Assembly: GCA_903825945.1 (NCBI GenBank)
Contig: CAIKCJ010000014.1
Coordinates: forward strand, 81,205-145,204
DNA: 64,000 nt
Direction of reading: 5' to 3'
DNA from: an uncultured Actinomycetes bacterium
GTDB taxonomy: Bacteria > Actinomycetota > Actinomycetes > Nanopelagicales > Nanopelagicaceae
How positions within the stretch are numbered: position 1 is the stretch's first letter; the number at the start of each line of letters is the position of its first letter. Shown in pieces: positions 27,141-35,258 of this stretch. The notes beneath the pieces are model-generated. The model was given only the letters and a program-made list of their open reading frames with translations, did not search any database and had not been told where the DNA came from. Made by a program: the position numbers and the translations under genes.

Positions 27141-28229
27141 ATGAACTTTGCTTACGTCCTCATTGCGCTCAGCGCAATCCCCTTAGTTATAACGATTTTC
27201 AATGCGCTGACCATGCGAGTAGTGCGACCCAATAGCGATGCACACATTAAGCAGAAAATTGCGGTTCTTGTTCCGATGCGCAATGAAGAACGCAACGTAG
27301 ATTCACTCGTTGCGAGTCTGCAGGCATCACGAAATTACAGTGCACTCTCCATCACCGTACTAGATGACAACTCAACCGATTCCACTAACGGACTATTAAA
27401 TAAATACGAATCGATCGATGTGCTGCAAGGTCGAACACCTCCCGAAGGCTGGCTAGGTAAGAATTTTGCTTGCCATCAACTAAGCCAGAGCAACAACGCA
27501 CGTGATAGCGATTACCTGGTCTTCGTTGATGCAGATGTCCGACTAGCACCGCTTGCAGTGAGCAGCGCAATTGCAAAGATGGAATCCATTGGGTGGGATT
27601 TCATATCACCCTATCCAAAACAGATCGCAACCAGCTTTATTGAGAAATTAGTGCAACCGCTACTTCAGTGGTCATTTATGAGTTCACTCCCGTTGCGGAT
27701 CGCCGAACGCTTGAGTTTTGAATCTATGGTTGTAGCCAACGGACAATTTTTCGTAGTTAAGCGCTCTGCGTATCAAGCCTCTGGTGGTCACGAAAGTATC
27801 AAGACCCAAGTCCTCGACGATCTGGAACTTGCTAAATCTCTGACGCGATCGGGATATCGTGGTGGGGTCGCAGATGCGAGCCAGATTGCGCGCTGTCACA
27901 TGTATACAAACAAAGCTGAGCTCTTTGAAGGCTATAGAAAATCTCTATGGAAAGCCTTTGGAAATCCCCTTGCGGGCGCCCTTGTCTCCCTCTTCTTATG
28001 TGCAACCGGCGTGCTTCCACTACTCCTTGGGCTATTTATCTCGCCGTTGTATTTCGTGGCTTATCTACTAACGCTTGCAAGTCGCTATCTCAGTGCTCTT
28101 CGTACTAAATCTGGGCAAGCAACGGTAGCTCTGCACTGCTTTTCGATCGCGATCTTTATTTACCTCTTAACTACTTCATGGCGGGGCAGAGCAAGTGGGC
28201 AATTAACATGGCGGGGTCGTAAGATCTAA
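27141..28229 (+). CDS. cruG: Family 2 glycosyltransferase, CruG-like
   Basis: A 362-residue membrane-associated GT2 enzyme. After an N-terminal membrane segment the catalytic domain shows LVPMRNEERNVDSL, LDDNSTDST, FVDADVRL (the DxD metal site) and LDDLELAKSLTRSGYR. Two or three C-terminal membrane segments follow. It begins 2 bases after cruF. CruG homologues glycosylate the hydroxyl made by CruF, and context supports that role here. The sugar is unknown. Confidence 0.8.
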   Translation: MNFAYVLIALSAIPLVITIFNALTMRVVRPNSDAHIKQKIAVLVPMRNEERNVDSLVASLQASRNYSALSITVLDDNSTDSTNGLLNKYESIDVLQGRTPPEGWLGKNFACHQLSQSNNARDSDYLVFVDADVRLAPLAVSSAIAKMESIGWDFISPYPKQIATSFIEKLVQPLLQWSFMSSLPLRIAERLSFESMVVANGQFFVVKRSAYQASGGHESIKTQVLDDLELAKSLTRSGYRGGVADASQIARCHMYTNKAELFEGYRKSLWKAFGNPLAGALVSLFLCATGVLPLLLGLFISPLYFVAYLLTLASRYLSALRTKSGQATVALHCFSIAIFIYLLTTSWRGRASGQLTWRGRKI

Positions 28230-28232
28230 CAC

Positions 28233-29753
28233 ATGTCTAAGATCATCATTATCGGTGCCGGAATTGGTGGGCTTAGCGCTGGTGCCAGATTGGCAAAGAG
28301 CGGTCACGAAGTAGAGATTTTCGAGAGCGCACCTCGCACTGGTGGTAAGTGCCAAACCGAGTGGATCGGCGATTACGGATTTGATACTGGTCCATCGCTC
28401 TTCACTCTGCCTGCCGTCTACAAAGATCTCTTCTTGAAGACAGGCAAGCGCATCGAAAATGTTCTCACACTCGCACCTACCAATCCTTCATTTCGATACA
28501 ACTTCCCTGATGGCAAGAGCGTAGATTTCGTCAACCTCGACCTTCCCAAGACGTGCGCAGCAATAGATCAAGCACTTGGCAAGCAAGCAGGAGATGCTTG
28601 GCATCGCATTATGCAACGAGCAGAGATCATGTGGGATATCTCCCGCAATACTTTCGTTCAGTCAGAACTTCCCTCAATTCGCTCCCTGATAAAGGAAAAG
28701 AACTTCATCCGCAACCTTCGCTTCATGGCTCCCTGGAGCTCGCTACGCAGAATCGCTCAGGGCTATAGTCAAGATCCTCACATCCTCGCCATCGTTGATC
28801 GATATGCCACATATACGGGATCAGATCCTCGTCGCGCTCCGGCCGCACTACTCACAATCCCATTTATCGAAACATCCTTTGGTGCGTGGCATATTCAAGG
28901 CGGTGTTGGCCAGCTCTCCCGCGCGCTCACAGAGCGCTGCGAATCCTTAGGTGTGAAGATTCATCTCAACTCGCCTGTAGCAAAGATCCTTATCGAAAAC
29001 GAGATCGCGGTGGGAATCCAGGCGGTCGATGGCGCAATTCATAAGGCCGACAAGGTTATTGCCAATGCAGACCCCAGCCTTGTTTATGAAGAAATGATTG
29101 ATCACAAGGTGAAGAGCTCCAAAAAAGAGCGTGCGAAACTTCGCGCTTCCGAGAAATCGCTAGCCGGATTTGTCTTGCTGCTTGGCCTTGATAACTCAAA
29201 GATCAGTACTCCAGCCCCAGATATGGCCCACCACAATATTTATTTCACGAGTAATTACGATGCCGAATTTGATCAAATATTTAAGCAACAGATTCCTGTT
29301 GGCGACCCAACGATTTATATCTGCAAGCCCGATGATGTCACTATGACCAAACGAGCCAACACTGAGAGCTGGTTTGTGCTTATCAACGCTCCTCGGCACG
29401 ATCCAAAGCGCGGATGGGATTGGAGTCAGGGGGCAGAAAAATATGCACAGCACATTATTTCAAAGCTCGATTCACTCGGGCTACAAGTCTCGGAGCGTTT
29501 GGATCTCATGGAGATTCGTACTCCACTTGATCTTGCAAACTCGACTGGTGCACCTGGTGGATCCATCTATGGAAGCGCTTCGCATGGTGCGCGTTCGGTA
29601 TTTGCGCGCGCTGCGAATAAATCTCCGATTACCAATCTTTACTTTGTAGGCGGAGGCGCTCACCCTGGTGGTGGACTACCCCTCGTCGGAATCAGCGCCG
29701 AGCTGGTCGTCGATGCTATTAACGGTACGAAGCCTGGAGAAAGTTTCCATTAA
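28233..29753 (+). CDS. Carotenoid desaturase/oxidoreductase (CrtI/CrtD family)
   Basis: A 506-residue FAD-dependent enzyme of the phytoene desaturase superfamily. The dinucleotide-binding motif IIIIGAGIGGLSAGARLA is at the N-terminus and the C-terminal family motif FVGGGAHPGGGLPLVGISAELV is present. It differs from the second paralogue (32329-33810), which sits with crtE and crtB and is the better phytoene desaturase. Within the cruF-cruG operon a CrtD-like 3,4-desaturase role on the hydroxylated end is most likely. The 3' end overlaps a convergent gene by 78 bases. Confidence 0.82.
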   Translation: MSKIIIIGAGIGGLSAGARLAKSGHEVEIFESAPRTGGKCQTEWIGDYGFDTGPSLFTLPAVYKDLFLKTGKRIENVLTLAPTNPSFRYNFPDGKSVDFVNLDLPKTCAAIDQALGKQAGDAWHRIMQRAEIMWDISRNTFVQSELPSIRSLIKEKNFIRNLRFMAPWSSLRRIAQGYSQDPHILAIVDRYATYTGSDPRRAPAALLTIPFIETSFGAWHIQGGVGQLSRALTERCESLGVKIHLNSPVAKILIENEIAVGIQAVDGAIHKADKVIANADPSLVYEEMIDHKVKSSKKERAKLRASEKSLAGFVLLLGLDNSKISTPAPDMAHHNIYFTSNYDAEFDQIFKQQIPVGDPTIYICKPDDVTMTKRANTESWFVLINAPRHDPKRGWDWSQGAEKYAQHIISKLDSLGLQVSERLDLMEIRTPLDLANSTGAPGGSIYGSASHGARSVFARAANKSPITNLYFVGGGAHPGGGLPLVGISAELVVDAINGTKPGESFH

Positions 29754-30341
29754 TACAGTTGCTAGTGCGACTACTTGGAATGTAAACCAGAAGATCGCAA
29801 CCTTCTGCACATAATCGTGATTAAGGGCTACCGAAAGCGCTGCGACAGCGAGAAATGCCGCGCGAACTGGGCGCTCACAGATAGAGACAAACTCGACCGC
29901 ACCGGTATCTAGCGCTGCTAATCGAGCTCGAACATATTCCTGAACAAATGCGGCTAGCCATGCAATTCCGATAATCCACCAGGTGGCACCAAGCGCATAG
30001 AACGCCAGCGCCCAGAAAAATTCACTGATTCGATCTGCAAAAGAATCTAGCACTGCGCCAAAGGAACTACTCGTTCCTCGCAAGATTGAGAGCGATCCAT
30101 CGAGTCCATCGAGTAAAAGAGATGCGGCCAAAATAACTATGGCATACGGGTGCGCTGCTGTGCGCCAGACAAAGATTGCCGCAATGACACCCAAGAGAGT
30201 TAATACATTGGCCGATACTTTGAGTTTGGCCAGAGCCATGGCAAGTGGACGTGAGATCGCAAGCCAGCCACGGACGAATCCGCTCTGCTTAACGCCGCCG
30301 TGCAGATCGCTCCACGCCTGTGCGAATTCTTCACTATTCAT
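29676..30341 (-). CDS. CDP-alcohol phosphatidyltransferase family protein
   Basis: A 221-residue integral membrane enzyme of the CDP-alcohol phosphotransferase family. The metal-binding motif appears as LLLDGLDGSLSILRG, then FGAVLDSFADR. The usual AR pair is replaced by SI, while all four aspartates are kept. About five membrane segments are visible. The alcohol substrate cannot be told from sequence. It overlaps the metF stop (ATG at 30341) and converges with, and overlaps by 78 bases, the crtD-like gene. Confidence 0.82.
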   Translation of the reverse strand: MNSEEFAQAWSDLHGGVKQSGFVRGWLAISRPLAMALAKLKVSANVLTLLGVIAAIFVWRTAAHPYAIVILAASLLLDGLDGSLSILRGTSSSFGAVLDSFADRISEFFWALAFYALGATWWIIGIAWLAAFVQEYVRARLAALDTGAVEFVSICERPVRAAFLAVAALSVALNHDYVQKVAIFWFTFQVVALATVLMETFSRLRTVNSIDDQLGADSDEG

Positions 30342-31240
30342 CGCAGCTCCAATCGCGTGATGATCTCTTGTGTTGCCCGTGAGGTATTCATTGTATAAAA
30401 ATGTAACCCAGGTACGCCCGCATCAATCAAGTCTCGGCAGAGCTCGGTAGCAAGCTCTATTCCTAACTCAACAACTGCAGCTTCGTCGTCTGCAACCGCC
30501 ATGAAGCGTTGATGGATATCTACTGGAATTGGAGTTCCACCGAGTTCGGCCATTCGATTGAGTTGCTTCACATTTGTCACAGGCAAAATTCCGGCAATGA
30601 TTGGAAGATTCGAGCCCCGCGCTTTCAGTGAATCAACGAGTGAAATCCACGAAGTCGCCTTGAAGAAAAATTGTGTCGTAGCAAATGAAGCTCCAAGTGA
30701 TTCTTTGCGCAGCAATACATCGATGTCTCGGGAGAAATCCCCGCCAGAAGCTGGATGTCCATCAGGGAATGCAGCAACGCCGATAGTAAATCCGCCACGT
30801 TTAGCAGCAAACTCCACAAGTTGATCGGCATGATCAAACCCATTTGGCGCGGTCTCCCATGGCGCTTGTGGGCCACCCGCTGGATCGCCGCGGAGTGCCA
30901 AAATCGTTTTAATGCCGGCTTGCTCGTATTGGTCCAATATTGAGGCAATCTCTTCTGAGCTTGAACCCACACACGTCAGATGAGCGACTGTTGGAATCTG
31001 AGTGCGTGCAGTGAGTTCAGAAGCGATTCTGATGGTGCGATCGCGTGTGCTTCCACCTGCCCCGTAAGTCACCGAGATGAAATCTGGATTGAGCTGTGCA
31101 AGGGCCAATGTGGCCTCCCACAGTCTGGCCTCTCCAGCCTCATCTTTAGGCGGGAAGAGCTCCATCGAAACGGAGGGCACACGTGGCACTTCACTCGCCT
31201 TATGCGGCCAAATTTTAGACGCTTGGGTTGGGCTGCTCAT
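30338..31240 (-). CDS. metF: Methylenetetrahydrofolate reductase
   Basis: MetF reduces 5,10-methylene-THF to 5-methyl-THF for methionine synthesis, using FAD. The 300-residue protein shows SMELFPPKDEAGE (near residue 25), FISVTYGAGGSTRDRT, AHLTCVGSS, ILALRGDP and ATTQFFFKA. The ATG at 31240 is 24 bases from the divergent crtE start. A TACTCT hexamer lies 8 bases upstream of the ATG, so its transcript probably has almost no leader. Confidence 0.95.
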   Translation of the reverse strand: MSSPTQASKIWPHKASEVPRVPSVSMELFPPKDEAGEARLWEATLALAQLNPDFISVTYGAGGSTRDRTIRIASELTARTQIPTVAHLTCVGSSSEEIASILDQYEQAGIKTILALRGDPAGGPQAPWETAPNGFDHADQLVEFAAKRGGFTIGVAAFPDGHPASGGDFSRDIDVLLRKESLGASFATTQFFFKATSWISLVDSLKARGSNLPIIAGILPVTNVKQLNRMAELGGTPIPVDIHQRFMAVADDEAAVVELGIELATELCRDLIDAGVPGLHFYTMNTSRATQEIITRLELR

Positions 31241-31252
31241 AGTGAAGCAGAG

Positions 31253-31258
31253 TACCTT
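31253..31258 (+). promoter_or_regulatory. -10 element of leaderless crtE promoter
   Basis: TACCTT lies at -12 to -7 from GTG 31265, and TTGGGC 19 bases further upstream could serve as a weak -35. The opposite strand of the same 24-base gap carries TACTCT for metF, so the two promoters are back to back and interpenetrate. Confidence 0.55.
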
Positions 31259-31264
31259 TACCGC

Positions 31265-32332
31265 GTGGAATTTGATGGGATTAACGGACTTCGTAGCGCG
31301 ATTGATAACTCACTCGCCTCATTTTTCGACCGCGAGTCGACTTACCTCGGACGGGTCGGTAGCGAGCTCGAGCCAGTTGCTGACGCCTTAGGACACTTCC
31401 TTCTCGATAGCGGAAAACGCCTTCGCCCTCTCTTTGCTGCCATTGGACATATCGGAGCTGGCGGAGAGGTCACGCCAGAGAGCATTGCGGCGTTGAGCGC
31501 CTTAGAACTCGTGCATGTATGTGCTCTTATCCATGATGATGTGATGGACTGTTCTGATACTCGACGTGGTGCCCCATCGATTCACCGCCAATTTGAGAAC
31601 CTACATCAGGAGCAATCTCTCCATGGCAGTGCTGAGCAATTTGGAATTGCATCTGCGATTCTCTTTGGAGATCTCGCATTGATCTGGGCTGCCAAGATGT
31701 TGCACGAATCTGGAATGAGTCCTAAATATATTCTTCAAGCGCTACCTGTCTACGATGAGATGCGAGTAGAACTCATGGCAGGCCAATACCTTGATATTTA
31801 TGAGCAAGCTTTTGCTAGTGAGAGCGTAGAGCGCTCCCTCAAAGTTGCTCGCTACAAATCTGGCAAGTACAGCATTGAACGGCCGCTACATTTCGGCGCC
31901 GCTTTAGCACCAGCTGCGATGCCAGAGGTTTATTCGACGTATTCCAACTATGGCCTTCCGCTCGGAGAAGCATTTCAACTCCGCGATGATGTCATCGGAG
32001 TTTTTGGAGATCCCGCCCAAACCGGCAAGCCGGCTGGCGATGATCTGCGCGAGGGAAAGAGAACGGTCTTGATCGCTTCCACCCTCAATAAGGTCTCTAG
32101 CTCGCAACGTGAAGCATTCGAGAAATACTTCGGCAAAGCTGATCTAGATATCGCCGGAGTCCACACCCTCCAAGAAATCATCGTGGAGACCGGAGCGCTA
32201 GCACGTGTTGAAGCACTCATCGAGGAGATGACTTTCAACGCGCATCAGGCGCTCATTAGTGGTGGAATTGCACCTATGGCAAAGCAGATGCTCGATCAGA
32301 TGGCTATAGCTGCAACTAAGCGCACAGCATGA
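31265..32332 (+). CDS. crtE: Geranylgeranyl diphosphate synthase (polyprenyl synthetase)
   Basis: This makes the C20 precursor GGPP from IPP and allylic diphosphates. I choose GTG 31265 (355 residues, VEFDGINGLRSAIDNSL). The longer open frame back to 30980 runs antisense through metF and has no family similarity. The first aspartate-rich motif is IHDDVMDCSDTRRG, with SGKRLRP before it, and the second is QLRDDVIGVFGDP. The stop overlaps the crtI start (ATGA), forming a crtE-crtI-crtB operon. Confidence 0.93.
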   Translation: MEFDGINGLRSAIDNSLASFFDRESTYLGRVGSELEPVADALGHFLLDSGKRLRPLFAAIGHIGAGGEVTPESIAALSALELVHVCALIHDDVMDCSDTRRGAPSIHRQFENLHQEQSLHGSAEQFGIASAILFGDLALIWAAKMLHESGMSPKYILQALPVYDEMRVELMAGQYLDIYEQAFASESVERSLKVARYKSGKYSIERPLHFGAALAPAAMPEVYSTYSNYGLPLGEAFQLRDDVIGVFGDPAQTGKPAGDDLREGKRTVLIASTLNKVSSSQREAFEKYFGKADLDIAGVHTLQEIIVETGALARVEALIEEMTFNAHQALISGGIAPMAKQMLDQMAIAATKRTA

Positions 32333-33810
32333 AGAAAGTTTCCGGTCCAACCGATCACGTCGTCATTGTTGGCGCAGGCCTTGGTGGTCTCAGTACCGCA
32401 CTTCGACTAGCAGGCGCTGGGCGCAAAGTTACTGTCGTCGAGCGTGAATCCGTTCCTGGTGGTCGCAATGGGCTACTGGTGAAAGACGGCTACTCATTTG
32501 ATACTGGTCCAACAGTTCTCACAATGCCTGATCTCATTGAGGATGCACTCGCCTGCGTGGGTGAGACTCTTAAAGATTGGCTCGAACTCATTCCGCTCGA
32601 TCCGCTCTATCGAGCTTTCTATCATGATGGCTCGACTCTTGATGTACACGCAGATACGCACGCGATGCAGGCCGAAATCGAAAAGACTATTGGCAGTAGC
32701 GAAGCAATTGGTTATGGCAAGTATGTAGATTTCGTCACCAAGCTCTACAAGTATGAGATGAAAGATTTCATCGATCGCAATATTGATTCACCACTCAATC
32801 TCATAACACCTAACCTTGCTAAGTTAGTAGCACTTGGCGGCATGCGAAAACTTGCGCCTAAGGTCAACCAATTCCTCAAAGATCCGCGGACCCAGAAGGT
32901 CTATTCATTCCAGGCGATGTATGCCGGAGTAAGCCCACAGCAAGCACTCGCAATCTATGCCGTCATTGCATACATGGATTCAGTGAATGGTGTCTTCTTC
33001 CCTAAGGGTGGAATGCATGCGGTTCCTCGCGCTCTTGCTGGTGCGGCAGAAAAACATGGAGTCGAATTTAAGTACAACTCAACAGTTACTTCCATAGAAC
33101 ATTCAGGTGGTCGAGCTCGCGCTGTCATCACCGATACCGGCGAGCGAATTGAGTGCGACGTTGTGGTCCTCAACCCAGATCTCCCCATTGCATGGAAAGA
33201 GCTGTTGGGCCGCGAACCTAAAAAGGTAAAGGCGCTCAACTACTCACCGTCATGCGTGACACTTCTCGTGGGAACAGAAAAGAGATACGATCGACTTGCC
33301 CATCACAACATTCACTTTGGCGAGTCTTGGGATGGTGTATTCGACGAACTTATTACCCAGAAAAAGCTGATGAGTGATCCAAGCTTCTTGGTCACAATTC
33401 CAACTCACGATGATCCTGGTCTAGCTCCTGCAGGTAAATCCTCGTATTACATCCTCTTCCCTACCCCCAATCTTGATGCCGATATTGATTGGAAAAAGCA
33501 GGGTTCGCTCTATCGCGATCAGATGCTTCGCACTATGGAAGCACGCGGATATGCAGATTTTGCAGCATCCATCGAGGTGGAGCAGATGACTACACCGCTG
33601 GATTGGCAAGCACAGGGAATGGAACGTGGTGCTCCATTTGCCAGCGCACATACCTTCTTCCAGACTGGACCTTTCCGTCCTTCAAATATGGCTCAAGGTT
33701 TTGAGAATGTGGTCTTTGTTGGCTCTGGAACGCAACCTGGTGTTGGTGTCCCTATGGTGCTTATCTCGGGTCGCCTGGCGGCAGAGCGCATTGTTGGATC
33801 TGTGAAGTAA
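32329..33810 (+). CDS. crtI: Phytoene desaturase
   Basis: CrtI converts phytoene to lycopene by stepwise FAD-dependent desaturation. The 493-residue protein has VVIVGAGLGGLSTALRLAGAG at the N-terminus, PGGRNG, FDTGPTVLTMPD and the C-terminal FVGSGTQPGVGVPMVLISG motif. It sits between crtE and crtB with a four-base overlap upstream and an 11-base gap downstream. This arrangement makes it the primary desaturase; the paralogue at 28233 is more likely a later step. Confidence 0.93.
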   Translation: MKKVSGPTDHVVIVGAGLGGLSTALRLAGAGRKVTVVERESVPGGRNGLLVKDGYSFDTGPTVLTMPDLIEDALACVGETLKDWLELIPLDPLYRAFYHDGSTLDVHADTHAMQAEIEKTIGSSEAIGYGKYVDFVTKLYKYEMKDFIDRNIDSPLNLITPNLAKLVALGGMRKLAPKVNQFLKDPRTQKVYSFQAMYAGVSPQQALAIYAVIAYMDSVNGVFFPKGGMHAVPRALAGAAEKHGVEFKYNSTVTSIEHSGGRARAVITDTGERIECDVVVLNPDLPIAWKELLGREPKKVKALNYSPSCVTLLVGTEKRYDRLAHHNIHFGESWDGVFDELITQKKLMSDPSFLVTIPTHDDPGLAPAGKSSYYILFPTPNLDADIDWKKQGSLYRDQMLRTMEARGYADFAASIEVEQMTTPLDWQAQGMERGAPFASAHTFFQTGPFRPSNMAQGFENVVFVGSGTQPGVGVPMVLISGRLAAERIVGSVK

Positions 33811-33821
33811 AGAATTTCGTC

Positions 33822-34721
33822 ATGGATGAGTTGAGCGCTGCGGGAATAACAGATCCTCTGCTTCGGGCGTCCTATGAAGAGTGCAAGCGCCTTAATTCAC
33901 TCCACGGCAAGACGTACTATCTTGCAACGCTCTTACTACCAAAGAACAAGCGTCCCTTCGTGCATGCACTCTATGGGTTTGCGCGATATGCAGATGAAAT
34001 TGTCGATGATTTAGAGTCACCCCTCTCAATTGACGAGAAGACAGAACTCTTGAAGAAATGGAGCGATGGCATTCTGGCCGATATCGCTAGCGGTTCGAGC
34101 GAGGACCACATCGGACGAGCCCTGATTGACACAATCAATCGATTTAATATTCCCATCGAAACCTTTCGAGCATTTATCCATTCCATGACGATGGATCTAT
34201 CTATCAGTGAGTATCAAACATTCGATGACCTCATGGAATATGTCTATGGAAGTGCGAGCGTCATAGGCTTACAGATGGTTCCAATCCTTGGTCCGCTCTC
34301 CCCGCAAGCCTATGAATCTGCAGAAAAGCTCGGAACCGCATTCCAGTTAGCAAACTTCATTCGCGATGTTGGTGAAGATCTCGATCGCGGCCGCATTTAC
34401 CTGCCGATCCAAGAGTTAGCAGACCACGGAGTGAGCTATGAGATGCTCAATGATCGCGTAGTAACTCCTCAAATCCGCAGCGCACTTAAAGCTCAGATTC
34501 AACGGGTGAGAGATCTTCAAGCGGAGGCAGCTCCAGGAATAATGCAATTAGAAGCCTCCAGTAGAGCATGTATCGAAGCAGCAAGTGAGCTTTACTGTGG
34601 AATAGTTGATGAAGTTGAGAAGATTAATTATCAGATTTTTACTCAGCGAGCCACTACATCCACCTGGCGCAGATTGCGAGTAGCGCTTCCTGCATACCTT
34701 CGAGCCATTGCCGCCCGCTAA
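33822..34721 (+). CDS. crtB: Phytoene synthase
   Basis: CrtB condenses two GGPP into phytoene, the first committed carotenoid step. The 299-residue protein carries both aspartate-rich motifs, YADEIVDDLES (near residue 56) and FIRDVGEDLDRGRIYLP (near residue 184), and the YVYGSASVIGLQM segment. It follows crtI by 11 bases. No lycopene cyclase lies downstream, so cyclisation cannot be predicted from this window. Confidence 0.95.
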   Translation: MDELSAAGITDPLLRASYEECKRLNSLHGKTYYLATLLLPKNKRPFVHALYGFARYADEIVDDLESPLSIDEKTELLKKWSDGILADIASGSSEDHIGRALIDTINRFNIPIETFRAFIHSMTMDLSISEYQTFDDLMEYVYGSASVIGLQMVPILGPLSPQAYESAEKLGTAFQLANFIRDVGEDLDRGRIYLPIQELADHGVSYEMLNDRVVTPQIRSALKAQIQRVRDLQAEAAPGIMQLEASSRACIEAASELYCGIVDEVEKINYQIFTQRATTSTWRRLRVALPAYLRAIAAR

Positions 34722-34724
34722 CCT
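34719..34724 (+). promoter_or_regulatory. -10 element of leaderless promoter overlapping the crtB stop
   Basis: TAACCT at -12 to -7 from ATG 34731 also contains the crtB TAA stop codon. There is no Shine-Dalgarno before the ATG. Confidence 0.55.
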
Positions 34725-34730
34725 CGTCTC

Positions 34731-35249
34731 ATGATTACAACGATCGATGGTTGGGCAGGAGCTGGCAAGACAACACTTGCCAGCCACTTAGCTCAAACAT
34801 TTTCCGATAGAGGCTCTGTATTTATTGTTCATATGGATGATCTCTATCAGGGTTGGGACGATCCTTTGGGTGAGCCACTTACAGATGCACTGATCGCTAT
34901 TGTGCAAGCGCACCTCAATAAAGCGAGTTTTACATTCAGAGCGCTCGACTGGACCACTCTGGCCCCGGGAGATGCGATCTCAATTCCAGTTGTTGATCAT
35001 CTCATCCTTGAAGGAGTGGGAGCTGGGCAGCGAGCTATTCGAGATCACGTCGATTCTAAAATTTGGGTCGAAATCGAACCAGTGGTTGGGCTGCGGCGCG
35101 TACTTGAGCGTGATCAAAAAATCGTGGTCGATCCGCACGAGTTTGAAAAGCAGATGCGACGCTTCCAGGATCTCGCTGCAGCACACTTCGCGACAGAAGG
35201 CACGCTATTTGCATCCGATTTCGAGGTGAACGGACAGGGCAGGCTCTAA
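34731..35249 (+). CDS. P-loop nucleoside/nucleotide kinase-like protein
   Basis: A 172-residue P-loop protein with Walker A GWAGAGKTTLA at the N-terminus, a VHMDDLYQGW motif typical of uridine kinase-like folds, and LILEGVGAGQRAI as Walker B region. An LRRVLERD segment fits a lid. The substrate is not clear; actinobacterial annotators often call such proteins uridine kinase or ATP-binding protein. It lies between crtB and pknB and its own stop is part of the pknB promoter. Confidence 0.78.
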   Translation: MITTIDGWAGAGKTTLASHLAQTFSDRGSVFIVHMDDLYQGWDDPLGEPLTDALIAIVQAHLNKASFTFRALDWTTLAPGDAISIPVVDHLILEGVGAGQRAIRDHVDSKIWVEIEPVVGLRRVLERDQKIVVDPHEFEKQMRRFQDLAAAHFATEGTLFASDFEVNGQGRL

Positions 35250-35252
35250 GAT
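35247..35252 (+). promoter_or_regulatory. -10 element of leaderless pknB promoter
   Basis: TAAGAT at -12 to -7 from GTG 35259 includes the stop codon of the upstream kinase-like gene. Only TTAACC separates it from the GTG, so no Shine-Dalgarno exists. Confidence 0.6.
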
Positions 35253-35258
35253 TTAACC

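Noticed and set aside
30980..31264. 95-residue N-terminal extension of the GGPP synthase frame
   Set aside because: It lies antisense to metF, shows no polyprenyl synthetase similarity, and a leaderless GTG at 31265 fits the family start.
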